64,000 bases of DNA from Thermococcus argininiproducens (GCF_023746595.1 NZ_CP080572.1:186001-250000); one strand, 5' to 3'. Positions 53,206-62,417 are shown, numbered from the stretch's first letter. Numbers and translations: made by a program. The notes: generated by a model not told the origin, from the sequence alone.

Positions 53206-55611
53206 TCAAATCCTAGTCCTCTTTAATAAGAGGGAGTTACTCACAACGCTCACACTACTTAATGACATTGCACCTGCAGCCCACTCTGGCTGGAACTGGA
53301 TTCCAAGTAAGATATAACCCAGTCCTGCAGCTATTGGGATTAGGACTAAGTTGTATATCATTGCCCAGAAGAAATTCTGCTTGATCTTTGAAAGGGTCTT
53401 TTGACTAAGCTTTATTGCCTTGACAACATCCCTTATGTCATTTTTCATAAGGACTATCTCACCACTTTCCATTGCTATATCGGTTCCTGAGCTTACTGCT
53501 ATGCCTATGTCTGCTTGAGCAAGTGCTGGGGCATCATTAATACCATCTCCAACAAAAATGACCACTTCTCCCTTTTCTTGGAGCTTCTTGACCTCGTTGG
53601 CTTTGTCTTGCGGAAGGACCTCGGCAAGGATGTAGTCTATGTTGAGTTGCTTTGCTATTGCATTTGCAGTCCTCTTATTGTCCCCAGTAATCATGCCTAC
53701 TTTCTTGCCCATTTTGTGCAGTTCCTCAATAGCTTCCTTTGCATGCTCCTTTATTGTGTCTGCAATTCCAATGATGCCGACTATCTCATCGTCTATAGCT
53801 ATTATTATGGCAGTTTTCGCTTCATCTTCGAGCTTGTGGAGCGTCTTTTCAATGCGCTCTATTGAGTATCCGTTCTCTCTGAAGAGCTTTCTGTTTCCAG
53901 CTAAGACTTCTCTTCCATGCACCTTAGCCTTAACACCTTTTCCAGTAATTGCCTCAAACTGTTCAGGCTCTTCCAACTCCAAGCCAAGCTCTTGGGCTTT
54001 TCTAACGATTGCTTCTCCCAAGGGATGCTCTGAGCGCTTTTCGGCAGATGCCACCAATTCTAAAAGCTCCTTCTCGTCTATGCCAAAAGTCACTATATCC
54101 GTAACCTCTGGCTTTCCTTTAGTTAGGGTTCCTGTCTTGTCAAAGAGCACTACTGTGGCCTTTCTCGCTATCTCCAAGACCTCACCGTTCTTAATTAAAA
54201 TTCCCATCTCAGCCCCTTTGCCCATTCCAACTGTTAGGGCCGTTGGAGTTGCCAGTCCAAAGGCACATGGGCATGCTATCACTAAGACGCTGATCAGCGT
54301 AGTGAATGCAAAGATAAGAGGTTGCTTTGCTATGAATCCCCAATATGCAAAGGAAATTAAGCCTATTGTCAATACTACAGGAATAAAGTAAGTCACTATC
54401 CTATCAGCTATCCTTTGTATTGGTGGTCTAGTGTTCTGAGCTTCCTCAACGAGTTTAATTATTTGAGCTAAAACCGTGTCTCCTCCAACTCTTTTTGCCT
54501 CAATCTTTAAGACAGAGTTTCTGTTTATAGTTCCACCAATAACTTCATCATCTTTCTTCTTCAAATTTGGAATCGGTTCTCCTGTAATCATAGATTCATC
54601 AACATAGCTTTCCCCTTCAAGGACTATACCATCGACCGGTATTTTCTCCCCAGGTTTAACAATCACAATGTCTCCAACTTTAACTTGACTTACAGGTATC
54701 TCAATTTCCTTTCCATCCCTGATTACAGTTGCTTTCTTGGCCTGCAGACCCATGAGCTTCTTAATTGCCTCGCTAGTTCTGCCTTTTGCTACGTGTTCCA
54801 AATACCTACCCAAAAGCAAGAATGCTAATAAGAGCACACTAGCTTCATAGAAGTTGTATTCTCTGGGCAAAATACCAAGTGTTGCAAGCACACTAGCAAT
54901 GTACGCTGAGCCTACACCCATTGAGTACATCACATCCATGTTGAGCGTCTTATGTCTTAAAGACCTAACTGCTTTTAGGAACATTTCTTTTCCTGAGTAT
55001 GCTATGACTGGCGTTGCTAAGGCAAACTGTATCCAAAGCATGTAAGGAATCTCAAAGTCAAAGCCCAAAAGCCATCTATAAGTCATTAGAGTTATAATTC
55101 CGCCGAATGTCCAAGCGACAATAAGCTTTTTCTTCATATCTTTTAGATGTCTATCTCTTGCTTCTTTTTCAATATCCACACTCTCTTCCCCTTCAACACC
55201 CAAGAATTGATAACCAAACTCTTCTATGGTCTTTTGAATATCTTCCATATCCACTAATGTTGGATCATAACTGACAGTTGCCTTCTCAGTGGCAAGGTTT
55301 ACTTTAACATCCAGTACTCCTGGCAACTCCTTTAGAGCAACTTCTATCGTTTTTACACATGAGGCGCAGGTCATGCCGCCGATTTTAATTACTGCATCTC
55401 TCTTTTCTCTTACGACACCATAGCCAACACTCTCTATTGCTCTAATGATTTGAGTTATATTAACCATAGATTCGTCGAATTTAACATACGCACTTTCTGT
55501 CGCTAAGTTTACTTTAACATCCTTTATACCCTCTAATTCTCTAAGCGCTACCTCTATAGTTTTAGCACAGGAAGCACAACTCATTCCGGTAATTTTAATA
55601 TTCACGTCCAT
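53206..55611 (-). CDS. copA: copper-exporting P1B-type ATPase CopA
   Basis: An 801-residue P-type ATPase with two N-terminal HMA domains (GMSCASC near 8-14; GMTCASC near 81-87), eight membrane helices, CPCAFGLATP as transport-site motif, DKTGTLTKG phosphorylation site, SEHPLG and GDGINDAPALA. Duplicate HMA domains favour Cu+ as substrate. ATG 55611 follows GAGGTGA. It is divergent from copR, and thioredoxin-like and anchored protein genes follow. Confidence 0.94.
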   Translation of the reverse strand: MDVNIKITGMSCASCAKTIEVALRELEGIKDVKVNLATESAYVKFDESMVNITQIIRAIESVGYGVVREKRDAVIKIGGMTCASCVKTIEVALKELPGVLDVKVNLATEKATVSYDPTLVDMEDIQKTIEEFGYQFLGVEGEESVDIEKEARDRHLKDMKKKLIVAWTFGGIITLMTYRWLLGFDFEIPYMLWIQFALATPVIAYSGKEMFLKAVRSLRHKTLNMDVMYSMGVGSAYIASVLATLGILPREYNFYEASVLLLAFLLLGRYLEHVAKGRTSEAIKKLMGLQAKKATVIRDGKEIEIPVSQVKVGDIVIVKPGEKIPVDGIVLEGESYVDESMITGEPIPNLKKKDDEVIGGTINRNSVLKIEAKRVGGDTVLAQIIKLVEEAQNTRPPIQRIADRIVTYFIPVVLTIGLISFAYWGFIAKQPLIFAFTTLISVLVIACPCAFGLATPTALTVGMGKGAEMGILIKNGEVLEIARKATVVLFDKTGTLTKGKPEVTDIVTFGIDEKELLELVASAEKRSEHPLGEAIVRKAQELGLELEEPEQFEAITGKGVKAKVHGREVLAGNRKLFRENGYSIERIEKTLHKLEDEAKTAIIIAIDDEIVGIIGIADTIKEHAKEAIEELHKMGKKVGMITGDNKRTANAIAKQLNIDYILAEVLPQDKANEVKKLQEKGEVVIFVGDGINDAPALAQADIGIAVSSGTDIAMESGEIVLMKNDIRDVVKAIKLSQKTLSKIKQNFFWAMIYNLVLIPIAAGLGYILLGIQFQPEWAAGAMSLSSVSVVSNSLLLKRTRI

Positions 55612-55654
55612 GAGATTCACCTCTGTTATATAGTCTATTAGAAGAATTATTGAA

Positions 55655-55682
55655 GTTATTTCTTAACAAAATGTAAAATAAC
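55655..55682 (+). promoter_or_regulatory. inverted repeat in the copA/copR divergent region
   Basis: GTTATTT (55655-55661) and AAATAAC (55676-55682) are exact inverted copies, 14 bp apart (centres 21 bp apart, two turns). It lies upstream of the copR TATA box (TTTTTATAG, about 55690-55698), so CopR could bind there and regulate both genes. AT-richness makes chance occurrence possible. Confidence 0.4.
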
Positions 55683-55743
55683 ATAGGAAAATTTTTATAG
55701 TTTGATAACCATGATAAATGTGAATACCTGCAGGAGGGTCTAA

Positions 55744-56364
55744 ATGGTAAAGCTTGATGAAATTGACTTAAAACTCATATATCTACTGAGAGACAACTCA
55801 AGGCTTAGCATCTCTGAATTAGCAGAGATTTTAGGAGTAAGTAGGCCCACTGTAAGAGCAAGAATAGAAAAATTAGAAAAAGAGGGAATAATCAGAGGGT
55901 ATACAATAAAAATTTCTCCAGAACTTGAGAGAGCGGAGAATATAGTAATAATGATCATCAAAACCGAAACTCCTGAAAAACTTGAAGAATTTGATGAGAT
56001 TATCGAGATTAATAAGTTTACAAGCAAAAAGTATATTATAAAGATTGCAGTAGAAAACATGGAGCAGCTTAGGCAAGTTGTTGAGAAGGCCGGGTTTGAA
56101 GTAATTGAGATAATGCCAGTACTAGAGATGAGAGAACGAGAGAGACCAATAAAGATAAGAGTCCCATTTAAATGTGATTATTGTGGAAAGGACATTGTCG
56201 AGGAACCTATAGTATATAAGTATCGCAATAAAGTGTACTTCTTCTGCTGCGAAACTTGTTTTAGAGAGTTTAAAAAAGCAAGAGAGAATTTAGAGAAGGT
56301 TAGACTATCCAAGGAACAAAAGATAAAGAATACTCACAGTAACCAAAATCACACCCATGGCTAG
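55744..56364 (+). CDS. copR: copper-responsive regulator CopR (Lrp-type HTH + TRASH domain)
   Basis: A 206-residue regulator. The N-terminal Lrp/AsnC HTH (LIYLLRDNSRLSISELAEIL, SRPTVRARIEKLEKEG) and a RAM-like domain (65-130) are joined to a C-terminal TRASH domain with C144, C147, C168, C169 and C172, a metal-sensing unit. The Thermococcales CopR that represses copA and itself until copper binds has this layout. GGAGGGT precedes the ATG. The 3' end overlaps the convergent CcdA-like gene by 60 bp. The tail HSNQNHTHG is His-rich. Confidence 0.9.
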   Translation: MVKLDEIDLKLIYLLRDNSRLSISELAEILGVSRPTVRARIEKLEKEGIIRGYTIKISPELERAENIVIMIIKTETPEKLEEFDEIIEINKFTSKKYIIKIAVENMEQLRQVVEKAGFEVIEIMPVLEMRERERPIKIRVPFKCDYCGKDIVEEPIVYKYRNKVYFFCCETCFREFKKARENLEKVRLSKEQKIKNTHSNQNHTHG

Positions 56365-57048
56365 ATCCCCTCTTCCGCTCATCTTTGAGAGTTTGTCGAC
56401 TGCTACTCCAAGTTTTGTATACTTATTGCCGTAATGGAACCCTAGGGTGACCAAGACCAGAGGAAAGACTGATATCCCAACAAATATAGCCAAAAGAGCT
56501 GCTCTAACACCTAATGAAAATCCATCCGAAAGGAGAGAAGTCACTAAGAGGTATGAAGGAAGAATACATGAAAGCGAGAAGAAAGACATGAGACCTCCTA
56601 CTAAAAAAGCGCTAGACGGTGAAGTCGCTTTTTCTAGTATCCTATTACTTTTTTCTCTCAAAGGATTGTTAGGAGAGATTTTCACATAGCCAAGTGAAGA
56701 AAGTATTTTATAAATTCCTACTATAATCCCAAAAGCTACTACAAAATACCTTAAAAACAGGAATTTTCCGTGAAGATTCATCAAAGCAGAGGCTATTATG
56801 GTATAACCTAGAAAAGCGCCTGCAGTAAAGGAAAGGCCCACTTTAAGTATTTTATTTTCATCCAGTAGAGCTATCATTGATAAGAGAAATACTATCATCA
56901 AGAAAACAGAAGGCCTAAATGCATTTAGAATCCCAAGTGCTATTACTGAAAAGGTTGTTAGGCTAGTAAACTCATTAACACTTTCTGCTAGAGCACCTTT
57001 TCCCACACCCAATATACCAAACAATATTAAAATAGCCCTATTTTTCAT
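56305..57048 (-). CDS. CcdA/DsbD-like membrane protein
   Basis: A 247-residue protein with about six hydrophobic helices and a predicted short signal-like N terminus. The SFFSLSCILPSYLLVTSL block and GILNAFRPSVFLMIVF resemble paired CcdA/DsbD helices, although only one of the two expected cysteines is present. Such proteins shuttle electrons outwards to thiols. ATG 57048 follows GGAGTGTG. It overlaps the 3' end of copR by 60 bp and is 43 bp from the upstream small gene, in line with a copper-linked operon. Confidence 0.72.
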   Translation of the reverse strand: MKNRAILILFGILGVGKGALAESVNEFTSLTTFSVIALGILNAFRPSVFLMIVFLLSMIALLDENKILKVGLSFTAGAFLGYTIIASALMNLHGKFLFLRYFVVAFGIIVGIYKILSSLGYVKISPNNPLREKSNRILEKATSPSSAFLVGGLMSFFSLSCILPSYLLVTSLLSDGFSLGVRAALLAIFVGISVFPLVLVTLGFHYGNKYTKLGVAVDKLSKMSGRGDLAMGVILVTVSILYLLFLG

Positions 57049-57091
57049 TTTTCCACACTCCTTAAAGAGTAATTTTAGATTAGTGGGCAAT

Positions 57092-57445
57092 TTAGTGCTC
57101 CATTGAGGGTTTACCTACACGTATGAGCCTCAGTGTTGAATCCCCTTCTATAGATATATTAACCTTATCCCCTCTTGAGAGGCATGGCACATCAATAGGG
57201 TGGGTGTAACGTACTTTCAGAATTTCTCCCCCAATATCAATTATCGCAGTGCATGTAAGAGTCGTATACTCTTTATCAGGTATACAATCAGTGTCAGCAA
57301 GAACTATGGCATTTTGAACCTCGACAGGCCTACCTTCAACAATGTATCCAGAAAAAATATATTGGCCCTTAGAAACCAAGCCGTAGTATGAGATGGACAG
57401 AACTAGTACTACTGAAATTAAAATCCCAAAAAGGCCCTTTCTCAT
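57092..57445 (-). CDS. exported small protein of unknown function, copper island
   Basis: A 117-residue protein with an N-terminal signal/anchor (about 5-22) and a beta-rich exported domain bearing three cysteines (DCIPDKEYTTLTC; PCLSRG). The spacing could form disulfides or a metal site. Start ATG 57445 follows AGGAGGAAAG. It lies between the CcdA-like and Met-rich genes on one strand. No family recognised. Confidence 0.6.
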   Translation of the reverse strand: MRKGLFGILISVVLVLSISYYGLVSKGQYIFSGYIVEGRPVEVQNAIVLADTDCIPDKEYTTLTCTAIIDIGGEILKVRYTHPIDVPCLSRGDKVNISIEGDSTLRLIRVGKPSMEH

Positions 57446-57494
57446 GATCTTTCCTCCTAAAAAAGGTTACAAAAATATAAAAATGCTAATCAAT

Positions 57495-57830
57495 TCACTC
57501 ATCTTCTGAATCTTCCTCTATACCCATAAACCTTTCACAGTATTCATGCATCTCTTTCCAGTCTTCACTCATGTACTCCTCCATCTCTTCTTCCATTTCC
57601 TCGTGCATTTCAGCAAAGTTGCCTGTCTCCATGTATTCCTCCATCTCCTCATGTTCATCCATCATGCCATGTCCCATCATTCCACCATGCATAGGACCCA
57701 TCATTGGTCCAAATTTATTCCAAAAACCGTCCCTTTCATCCTCATCAAATGCTCCTGAATGAGCTAAACCATAAGGAAGTGCTATGAGCGCTCCAATTAT
57801 AAACCCGATTAATATTGACTTCCATTCCAT
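57495..57830 (-). CDS. membrane-anchored Met/His-rich acidic protein, putative copper-binding
   Basis: A 111-residue protein with one N-terminal membrane helix (about 5-22) and an exposed tail with 16 methionines and six histidines, for example FGPMMGPMHGGMMGHGMMDE, interspersed with acidic runs. Met/His-rich tails bind Cu(I)/Ag(I), as in bacterial CusF/PcoE-type proteins. Location beside copA/copR supports a copper-binding role outside the cell. The length and repeats make homology hard to trace. ATG 57830 follows AGGTGATG. Confidence 0.7.
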   Translation of the reverse strand: MEWKSILIGFIIGALIALPYGLAHSGAFDEDERDGFWNKFGPMMGPMHGGMMGHGMMDEHEEMEEYMETGNFAEMHEEMEEEMEEYMSEDWKEMHEYCERFMGIEEDSEDE

Positions 57831-57985
57831 TTCTACATCACCTTTTTTATATCCTCACACTCAGATAAGATGGCGATGGATAATAGGCTTATTATTTGCA
57901 TTATGAGAATTAACCATAGTAAAGTTTACCAAATCGAAGGAATAAACTTAATTGAAAGTTTTCATAACTCTAAACTGTGAAGAAA

Positions 57986-58603
57986 ATGGATACTCCAGCA
58001 AAAAAATATGATCGGTTTTCAAAAATTTACGATCTTTTTGAAAGTCCTATGGAAATGAGAGCATTTTCAAAGTATAGAAAGAAAGCTTTAAGCTTAGCTA
58101 AAGGCAAAGTTCTTGAGATCGGTATTGGAACTGGAAAAAATCTTCCATATTATCCAGAAGGTGTTGAAGTAATAGGTATAGATTTCAGTCGAGGAATGCT
58201 TGAAAAAGCTGAAAAAAGAAAGAAAGAACTTGGATTAGATAATGTTAAGTTGCTCTACATGGACGCTCAAAATATGGAGTTCGATGACAATATCTTTGAT
58301 ACTGTTGTAAGCACCTTTGTTTTTTGTACAGTTCCTGACCCAATTAAAGGACTGAAAGAAGCATATAGGGTCCTGAAACCCGGAGGAACTGCCATATTTT
58401 TGGAACATATGAAAAGCAACTCGAGATTTTTAAATATCCCCCTCTATCTCATGGAACCTTTCATCAAAACACTTCTCGGCACTTCGATGCTCAGGGAAAC
58501 TCAAAAAAATATTGAAAAAGCAGGTTTTAAGGTAGAAAAGGTCGAGAATTTATTCTTTGACATCGTGAGGCTCATAATTGCCACAAAACCTACAGAGAAA
58601 TAA
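57986..58603 (+). CDS. class I SAM-dependent methyltransferase (UbiE-like)
   Basis: A 205-residue methyltransferase. The SAM motif VLEIGIGTGKNLPYYP, the DFSRGML acidic loop and the FVFCTVPDPIKGLKEAYRVLKPGG block follow the UbiE/COQ5-like family. The C-terminal helices look hydrophobic enough for a lipid-like substrate. ATG 57986 is preferred to GTG 57977. It may belong with the copper island or the transsulfuration genes, but its 200-bp downstream gap argues for its own transcript. Confidence 0.8.
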   Translation: MDTPAKKYDRFSKIYDLFESPMEMRAFSKYRKKALSLAKGKVLEIGIGTGKNLPYYPEGVEVIGIDFSRGMLEKAEKRKKELGLDNVKLLYMDAQNMEFDDNIFDTVVSTFVFCTVPDPIKGLKEAYRVLKPGGTAIFLEHMKSNSRFLNIPLYLMEPFIKTLLGTSMLRETQKNIEKAGFKVEKVENLFFDIVRLIIATKPTEK

Positions 58604-58808
58604 TCAAGGTAGCATCCTTATATACCATTTTATAATTTGTCTTCAGGATGAATAACATTTCTCCATTCTACATTTATGTCCAAAACCTTTTATTCCAAAC
58701 CTTTTGTTAAATCTAGCCGAAATATTTTCAATTTTTCAAAAAGCGGCTTTGCCACAACCGAAAGATATATATGCATTTTTATTCATTAATGGGTAGGTGA
58801 GGGTTAAG

Positions 58809-59981
58809 ATGGTAGAAAATTACACAAAATTGAGTATTTATGATGACATCGTACAGACTATCGGAGAGACCCCCTTAGTCAGGCTTAAAAAGATAGAGAA
58901 GTACTTCAACGTCAAGAATGAGCTATATGCCAAAGTAGAGTTTTTCAACCCCGGAGGAAGTATAAAAGACAGAATAGGTAAATACATGATTGAAGGCGCT
59001 AAAAAAGAAGGAAAAATAGTTGAAGGCGGGGTTATAATAGAGCCTACTTCAGGGAATACTGGCTTGGGTTTAGCACTGGTGGCGGCAGATGAAGGATACT
59101 TAACAGTTTTCACGATGCCAGATAAAATGAGTCTTGAAAAGGAGTTTCTTCTCAAAGCCCTAGGAGCTTTCGTGATCAGAACACCTACTGCTGTTGCCCC
59201 AGGTGATCCAAACTCTTACTACAAGGTAGCTGAGGCTGTAAGAAACCTCATCTGGAAGAAAAAAAGGCCAGTAACTCGAGAAGAACTTAAAGAGATAGTG
59301 GAATACGTACAAAAGCTTGTAAAAGAGGAGAAGATTGATGAACTTAGGGAAATTCTAGATGAGAGAATTGAAGAAACACCTTACGCTTACATTCCAAACC
59401 AGTACTTCAACAAATACAACCCTCTGGCACACTATGAAACCACAGCAAGAGAGATTTGGAAACAAACAAAAGGGAGCATAAACTATCTATTCGCTGGCAT
59501 CGGTACCGGTGGAACAATCACTGGCATTGGACGCTACATAAAAGAAAAGAGAAGGGACGTGAAGATAATAGGCGTTGATCCTGTCGGTTCAATATACAAT
59601 CTCGTAAAGAAGGGAATGAGCTTAGAAGAGGCTGTGAAAAAAGCCCATCCATATTTGGTAGAAGGAATTGGAGAAGACATTCTCCCAGAAACCGTTGATT
59701 TGAGCCTAGTGGATGATATAGTTGTCGTCAATGATCAGGAAGCCTTTGCAATGACGCGCTTCTTGGCGAGGAAAGAAGGTATCTTAGTTGGCGGCTCTTC
59801 AGGAGCTGCTTTATATGGGACAATAAAATATCTGAAAGAAAATGGAGTAAAAGGAAAAAAGGTCGTTATAATATTCCCAGACACTGGAAGGAACTATTTA
59901 ACAAAGATATTCAATGATAAATGGCTTCTTGAGAACGGTTTTGAGATTGATGACGAAAAAGTTCTGGAGGGATTGAGATGA
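58809..59981 (+). CDS. cystathionine beta-synthase/cysteine synthase-type PLP enzyme
   Basis: A 390-residue PLP-dependent enzyme of fold type II. The PLP lysine is in GGSIKDRIGKYM, the substrate loop in TSGNTGLGLALVAAD and the phosphate-binding loop GIGTGGTITGIG. An insertion of about 55 residues sits between the TPTAVAPGDPNSYY and IPNQYFN segments, not normal for O-acetylserine sulfhydrylase. C-terminal CBS domains are absent. Overlap (4 bp) with a CGS/CGL-like gene points to homocysteine/cysteine interconversion. ATG 58809 follows GTGAGGG. Confidence 0.85.
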   Translation: MVENYTKLSIYDDIVQTIGETPLVRLKKIEKYFNVKNELYAKVEFFNPGGSIKDRIGKYMIEGAKKEGKIVEGGVIIEPTSGNTGLGLALVAADEGYLTVFTMPDKMSLEKEFLLKALGAFVIRTPTAVAPGDPNSYYKVAEAVRNLIWKKKRPVTREELKEIVEYVQKLVKEEKIDELREILDERIEETPYAYIPNQYFNKYNPLAHYETTAREIWKQTKGSINYLFAGIGTGGTITGIGRYIKEKRRDVKIIGVDPVGSIYNLVKKGMSLEEAVKKAHPYLVEGIGEDILPETVDLSLVDDIVVVNDQEAFAMTRFLARKEGILVGGSSGAALYGTIKYLKENGVKGKKVVIIFPDTGRNYLTKIFNDKWLLENGFEIDDEKVLEGLR

Positions 59982-61135
59982 GATTTTCAACTAAAGCTAT
60001 TCATGTTGGTGAAGATCCAAAGGAGATGCAGCATGGAGATGTGGTTTCCCCAATTCACCTCTCAACCACTTTCGCAAAGAAAAGTGTGAGAGAAGTTGAG
60101 GAAGGCTATGTTTACTCAAGAAGCGGCAACCCCACAAGGGATAACCTTGAGAAAAAATTAGCAGCACTTGAAAACGCTAAGTATGGGTTGGCTTTTTCCT
60201 CAGGGTTAGCTGCTGAATCCACAATACTCTTAGCATTACTAAAGAAAGGAGACCATGTTGTAGCTTTCGACGATCTCTACGGTGGCACTAAGAGACTGTT
60301 TAACCAAGTTATGGAGCGCTTTGGGATTGAGTTTACCTACGTTGATGCAAGAGAACCTGAGAATGTTAGAAGTGCAATAAGAGAGAACACAAAGATGATT
60401 TGGCTCGAAACTCCCACAAATCCCCTCTTAAAGCTCGCTGACATCAAGGCAATATCTGAGATTGCTCATGAGAGAGATTTACTCGTGGTTGTGGACAACA
60501 CATTTGCGAGTCCCTACTTCCAAAATCCCCTTGACTTAGGTGCTGACATAGTTCTCCACAGCGTCACTAAATACCTAGGAGGGCACTCCGATGTTGTTGG
60601 AGGAGCCGTGATGGTAAATGGTGATGAGATTTATGAAAAGTTGAAGTTCCATCAAAACGCAGTCGGTGCAATTTTGTCACCCTTTGACTCCTGGCTCGTT
60701 ATGAGAGGCATTAAAACGCTTGCTGTTAGGATGGAGAGGCACGAGAAAAACGCCATGAGGATTGCGAAGTATTTGGAAGAGCACCCATTGGTTGAGAGGG
60801 TTTACTATCCAGGCTTGCCTTCACATCCACAGCACGAGCTCGCGAAGAGGCAAATGCGCGGCTTTGGAGGAATGCTCTCATTCGAGCTTAAAGAAGGATT
60901 GAAGGAAGCAATAAAGTTCGTAGAGAGCTTGGAGATTTTTGCATTGGCTGAAAGCTTGGGAGGAGTGGAATCACTAATCGAGCTTCCAGCTTTGATGACC
61001 CATGCCTCTCTTCCAAAGGAGGAAAGAGAGAAAGTTGGTATAAAAGACTCCCTTATCAGAGTTTCAGTTGGAATAGAGGACATTGAGGATCTCATTGAAG
61101 ACCTGGAGAGGGGCTTTGGGACGGTGAGAAAATGA
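59978..61135 (+). CDS. cystathionine gamma-synthase/lyase-type PLP enzyme
   Basis: A 385-residue fold-type I PLP enzyme. The PLP lysine lies in HSVTKYLGGHSDVVGG, with YSRSGNPTRDNLEKKLAALE near the start and the SLGGVESLIELPA end motif. CGS and CGL cannot be separated from motifs alone; the adjacent CBS-like gene favours gamma-lyase/synthase action on cystathionine. The start codon overlaps the previous gene (ATGA), and the methyltransferase gene overlaps its end by 4 bp. Confidence 0.88.
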   Translation: MRFSTKAIHVGEDPKEMQHGDVVSPIHLSTTFAKKSVREVEEGYVYSRSGNPTRDNLEKKLAALENAKYGLAFSSGLAAESTILLALLKKGDHVVAFDDLYGGTKRLFNQVMERFGIEFTYVDAREPENVRSAIRENTKMIWLETPTNPLLKLADIKAISEIAHERDLLVVVDNTFASPYFQNPLDLGADIVLHSVTKYLGGHSDVVGGAVMVNGDEIYEKLKFHQNAVGAILSPFDSWLVMRGIKTLAVRMERHEKNAMRIAKYLEEHPLVERVYYPGLPSHPQHELAKRQMRGFGGMLSFELKEGLKEAIKFVESLEIFALAESLGGVESLIELPALMTHASLPKEEREKVGIKDSLIRVSVGIEDIEDLIEDLERGFGTVRK

Positions 61136-61863
61136 TACCAAGCATCAGTGAGGTTAAAGGATTCTTGAAAAAGCTCGGTTTTGACGAGAAGTCAGCAAAA
61201 GAGCTCGTTGAGCAGATAGAATATTTCGAGATCGAAGCGCCGGAGAGAGACGACATAGTGCGAGAGTATCTCAGAGACGAGTGCATAGAAACGATAGTTA
61301 ACGACATCGTTAAAGAAATTCTGAAGCTAAACAAGGGGAAAATTAAGCTTCTTGACGTCGCAGCTGGTTCAGGGTTCTTCACGGAGAGAGTCAAGAGGAA
61401 GCTTGAGGAAAAGGACGTAAAAGTCGAGGTCTACGGCTTCGACATAACACCAAGCATGCTGAAAAGGCTTAATGAAAAAGGCATAACCCCCATTTGGGGA
61501 GTTGCCGAGAAAATTAAGGAGTCGATTGAGATTGCCAACGAGCACTACAGCATAAATGCTCCAAAAGAATTCGACATCGTGCTCTCCACTCTGGCGTTCC
61601 ACCACTTCCTCAATCCTAACGGAGTACTAGAAAGTATGAAGAGCGTTTTAAAAGAAAGCGGTAGGGTGATAATAGTTGATGTCCTCAAACATGAGCATGA
61701 GGAGCTCAAAGAAACTTTAAAAGACACCCACCTTGGGTTTTCATTAGAGGAGATAAAAGAGATGGGTTCAAAGATATTCAAGGAAGTGAAAGCCAGCTAT
61801 ATGGATGTCTATTGTGAGGTCGGCGACGCAATAGTTGGATTATACAAAGCAGTGTTTGCTTAA
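61132..61863 (+). CDS. SAM-dependent methyltransferase in the transsulfuration operon
   Basis: A 243-residue methyltransferase: a helical N-terminal region (1-65), SAM motif LLDVAAGSGFFTERV, GFDITPSML loop and VLSTLAFHHFLNPNGVLESM. It shares its stop region with the 5' end of a convergent SRPBCC gene. By eye the first two thirds are clearly richer in G+C than the surrounding DNA. Cotranscription with sulfur-amino-acid enzymes suggests it uses SAM to methylate a sulfur or selenium compound, but this is inference. Confidence 0.8.
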   Translation: MIPSISEVKGFLKKLGFDEKSAKELVEQIEYFEIEAPERDDIVREYLRDECIETIVNDIVKEILKLNKGKIKLLDVAAGSGFFTERVKRKLEEKDVKVEVYGFDITPSMLKRLNEKGITPIWGVAEKIKESIEIANEHYSINAPKEFDIVLSTLAFHHFLNPNGVLESMKSVLKESGRVIIVDVLKHEHEELKETLKDTHLGFSLEEIKEMGSKIFKEVKASYMDVYCEVGDAIVGLYKAVFA

Positions 61864-62417
61864 CTGCGGAGCTTTCTTTTTTCTGCCACTTCTTTTAGCT
61901 TTAAGTGAGCTTTTAAAAGCCTTTTTTTGATGATGCGCTCTGCCATGAGGAGGTTCAAGATTTTTCCCAGAAAACCATAGCGAAGGGAGTAATATACGCT
62001 CTCAATACTTAGGGTCATATTATCCACAGGGATGAAATAGTGTTCATACCTCAATTTCTTTAAAAATGTCTCCTCTTCCATCATCTCCCCGGAATAGAAA
62101 GAGTTTTCCTTGAAGTCTACAATCTGATATTTTGTCCATTTTTCTGCTCCTTTTTCGCGGGTGTGATAGATTAGGTTTTTCCTCAATTTTCCCTCATCCC
62201 CCGATTTAAACTCATATTCCGGCCAGAACAGCGCGTGATTGTTGATGTTGGACACGAGGGAAAAAACCTCCTCAACCCTTGCATCAATAAGCACTGCTAT
62301 CCTGACACAATGAGAAAAACCTCGGGGTGCTTTACACTCTAAAAACTCAACCTGTGTATTTTTAAGGCTCTTAACAATTGTGTGAATCTCCTGCTCGTCG
62401 TATCTTTTAGAATTCAT
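61860..62417 (-). CDS. SRPBCC/START-like protein
   Basis: A 185-residue protein of the polyketide-cyclase/SRPBCC fold: VLIDARVEEVFSLVSNINNHALFWPEY is the typical N-terminal strand-helix, and strands near residues 85-125 and a C-terminal amphipathic helix with a hydrophobic LLMAERIIKKRLL segment follow. These proteins bind hydrophobic ligands. The gene's 3' end is convergent with the methyltransferase by 4 bp. Ligand unknown. Confidence 0.7.
   Translation of the reverse strand: MNSKRYDEQEIHTIVKSLKNTQVEFLECKAPRGFSHCVRIAVLIDARVEEVFSLVSNINNHALFWPEYEFKSGDEGKLRKNLIYHTREKGAEKWTKYQIVDFKENSFYSGEMMEEETFLKKLRYEHYFIPVDNMTLSIESVYYSLRYGFLGKILNLLMAERIIKKRLLKAHLKLKEVAEKRKLRS

Noticed and set aside
53639-54391. 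250-codon open frame antisense to copA
   Set aside because: It mirrors a strongly conserved gene with complete catalytic motifs; no ribosome site or family resemblance.
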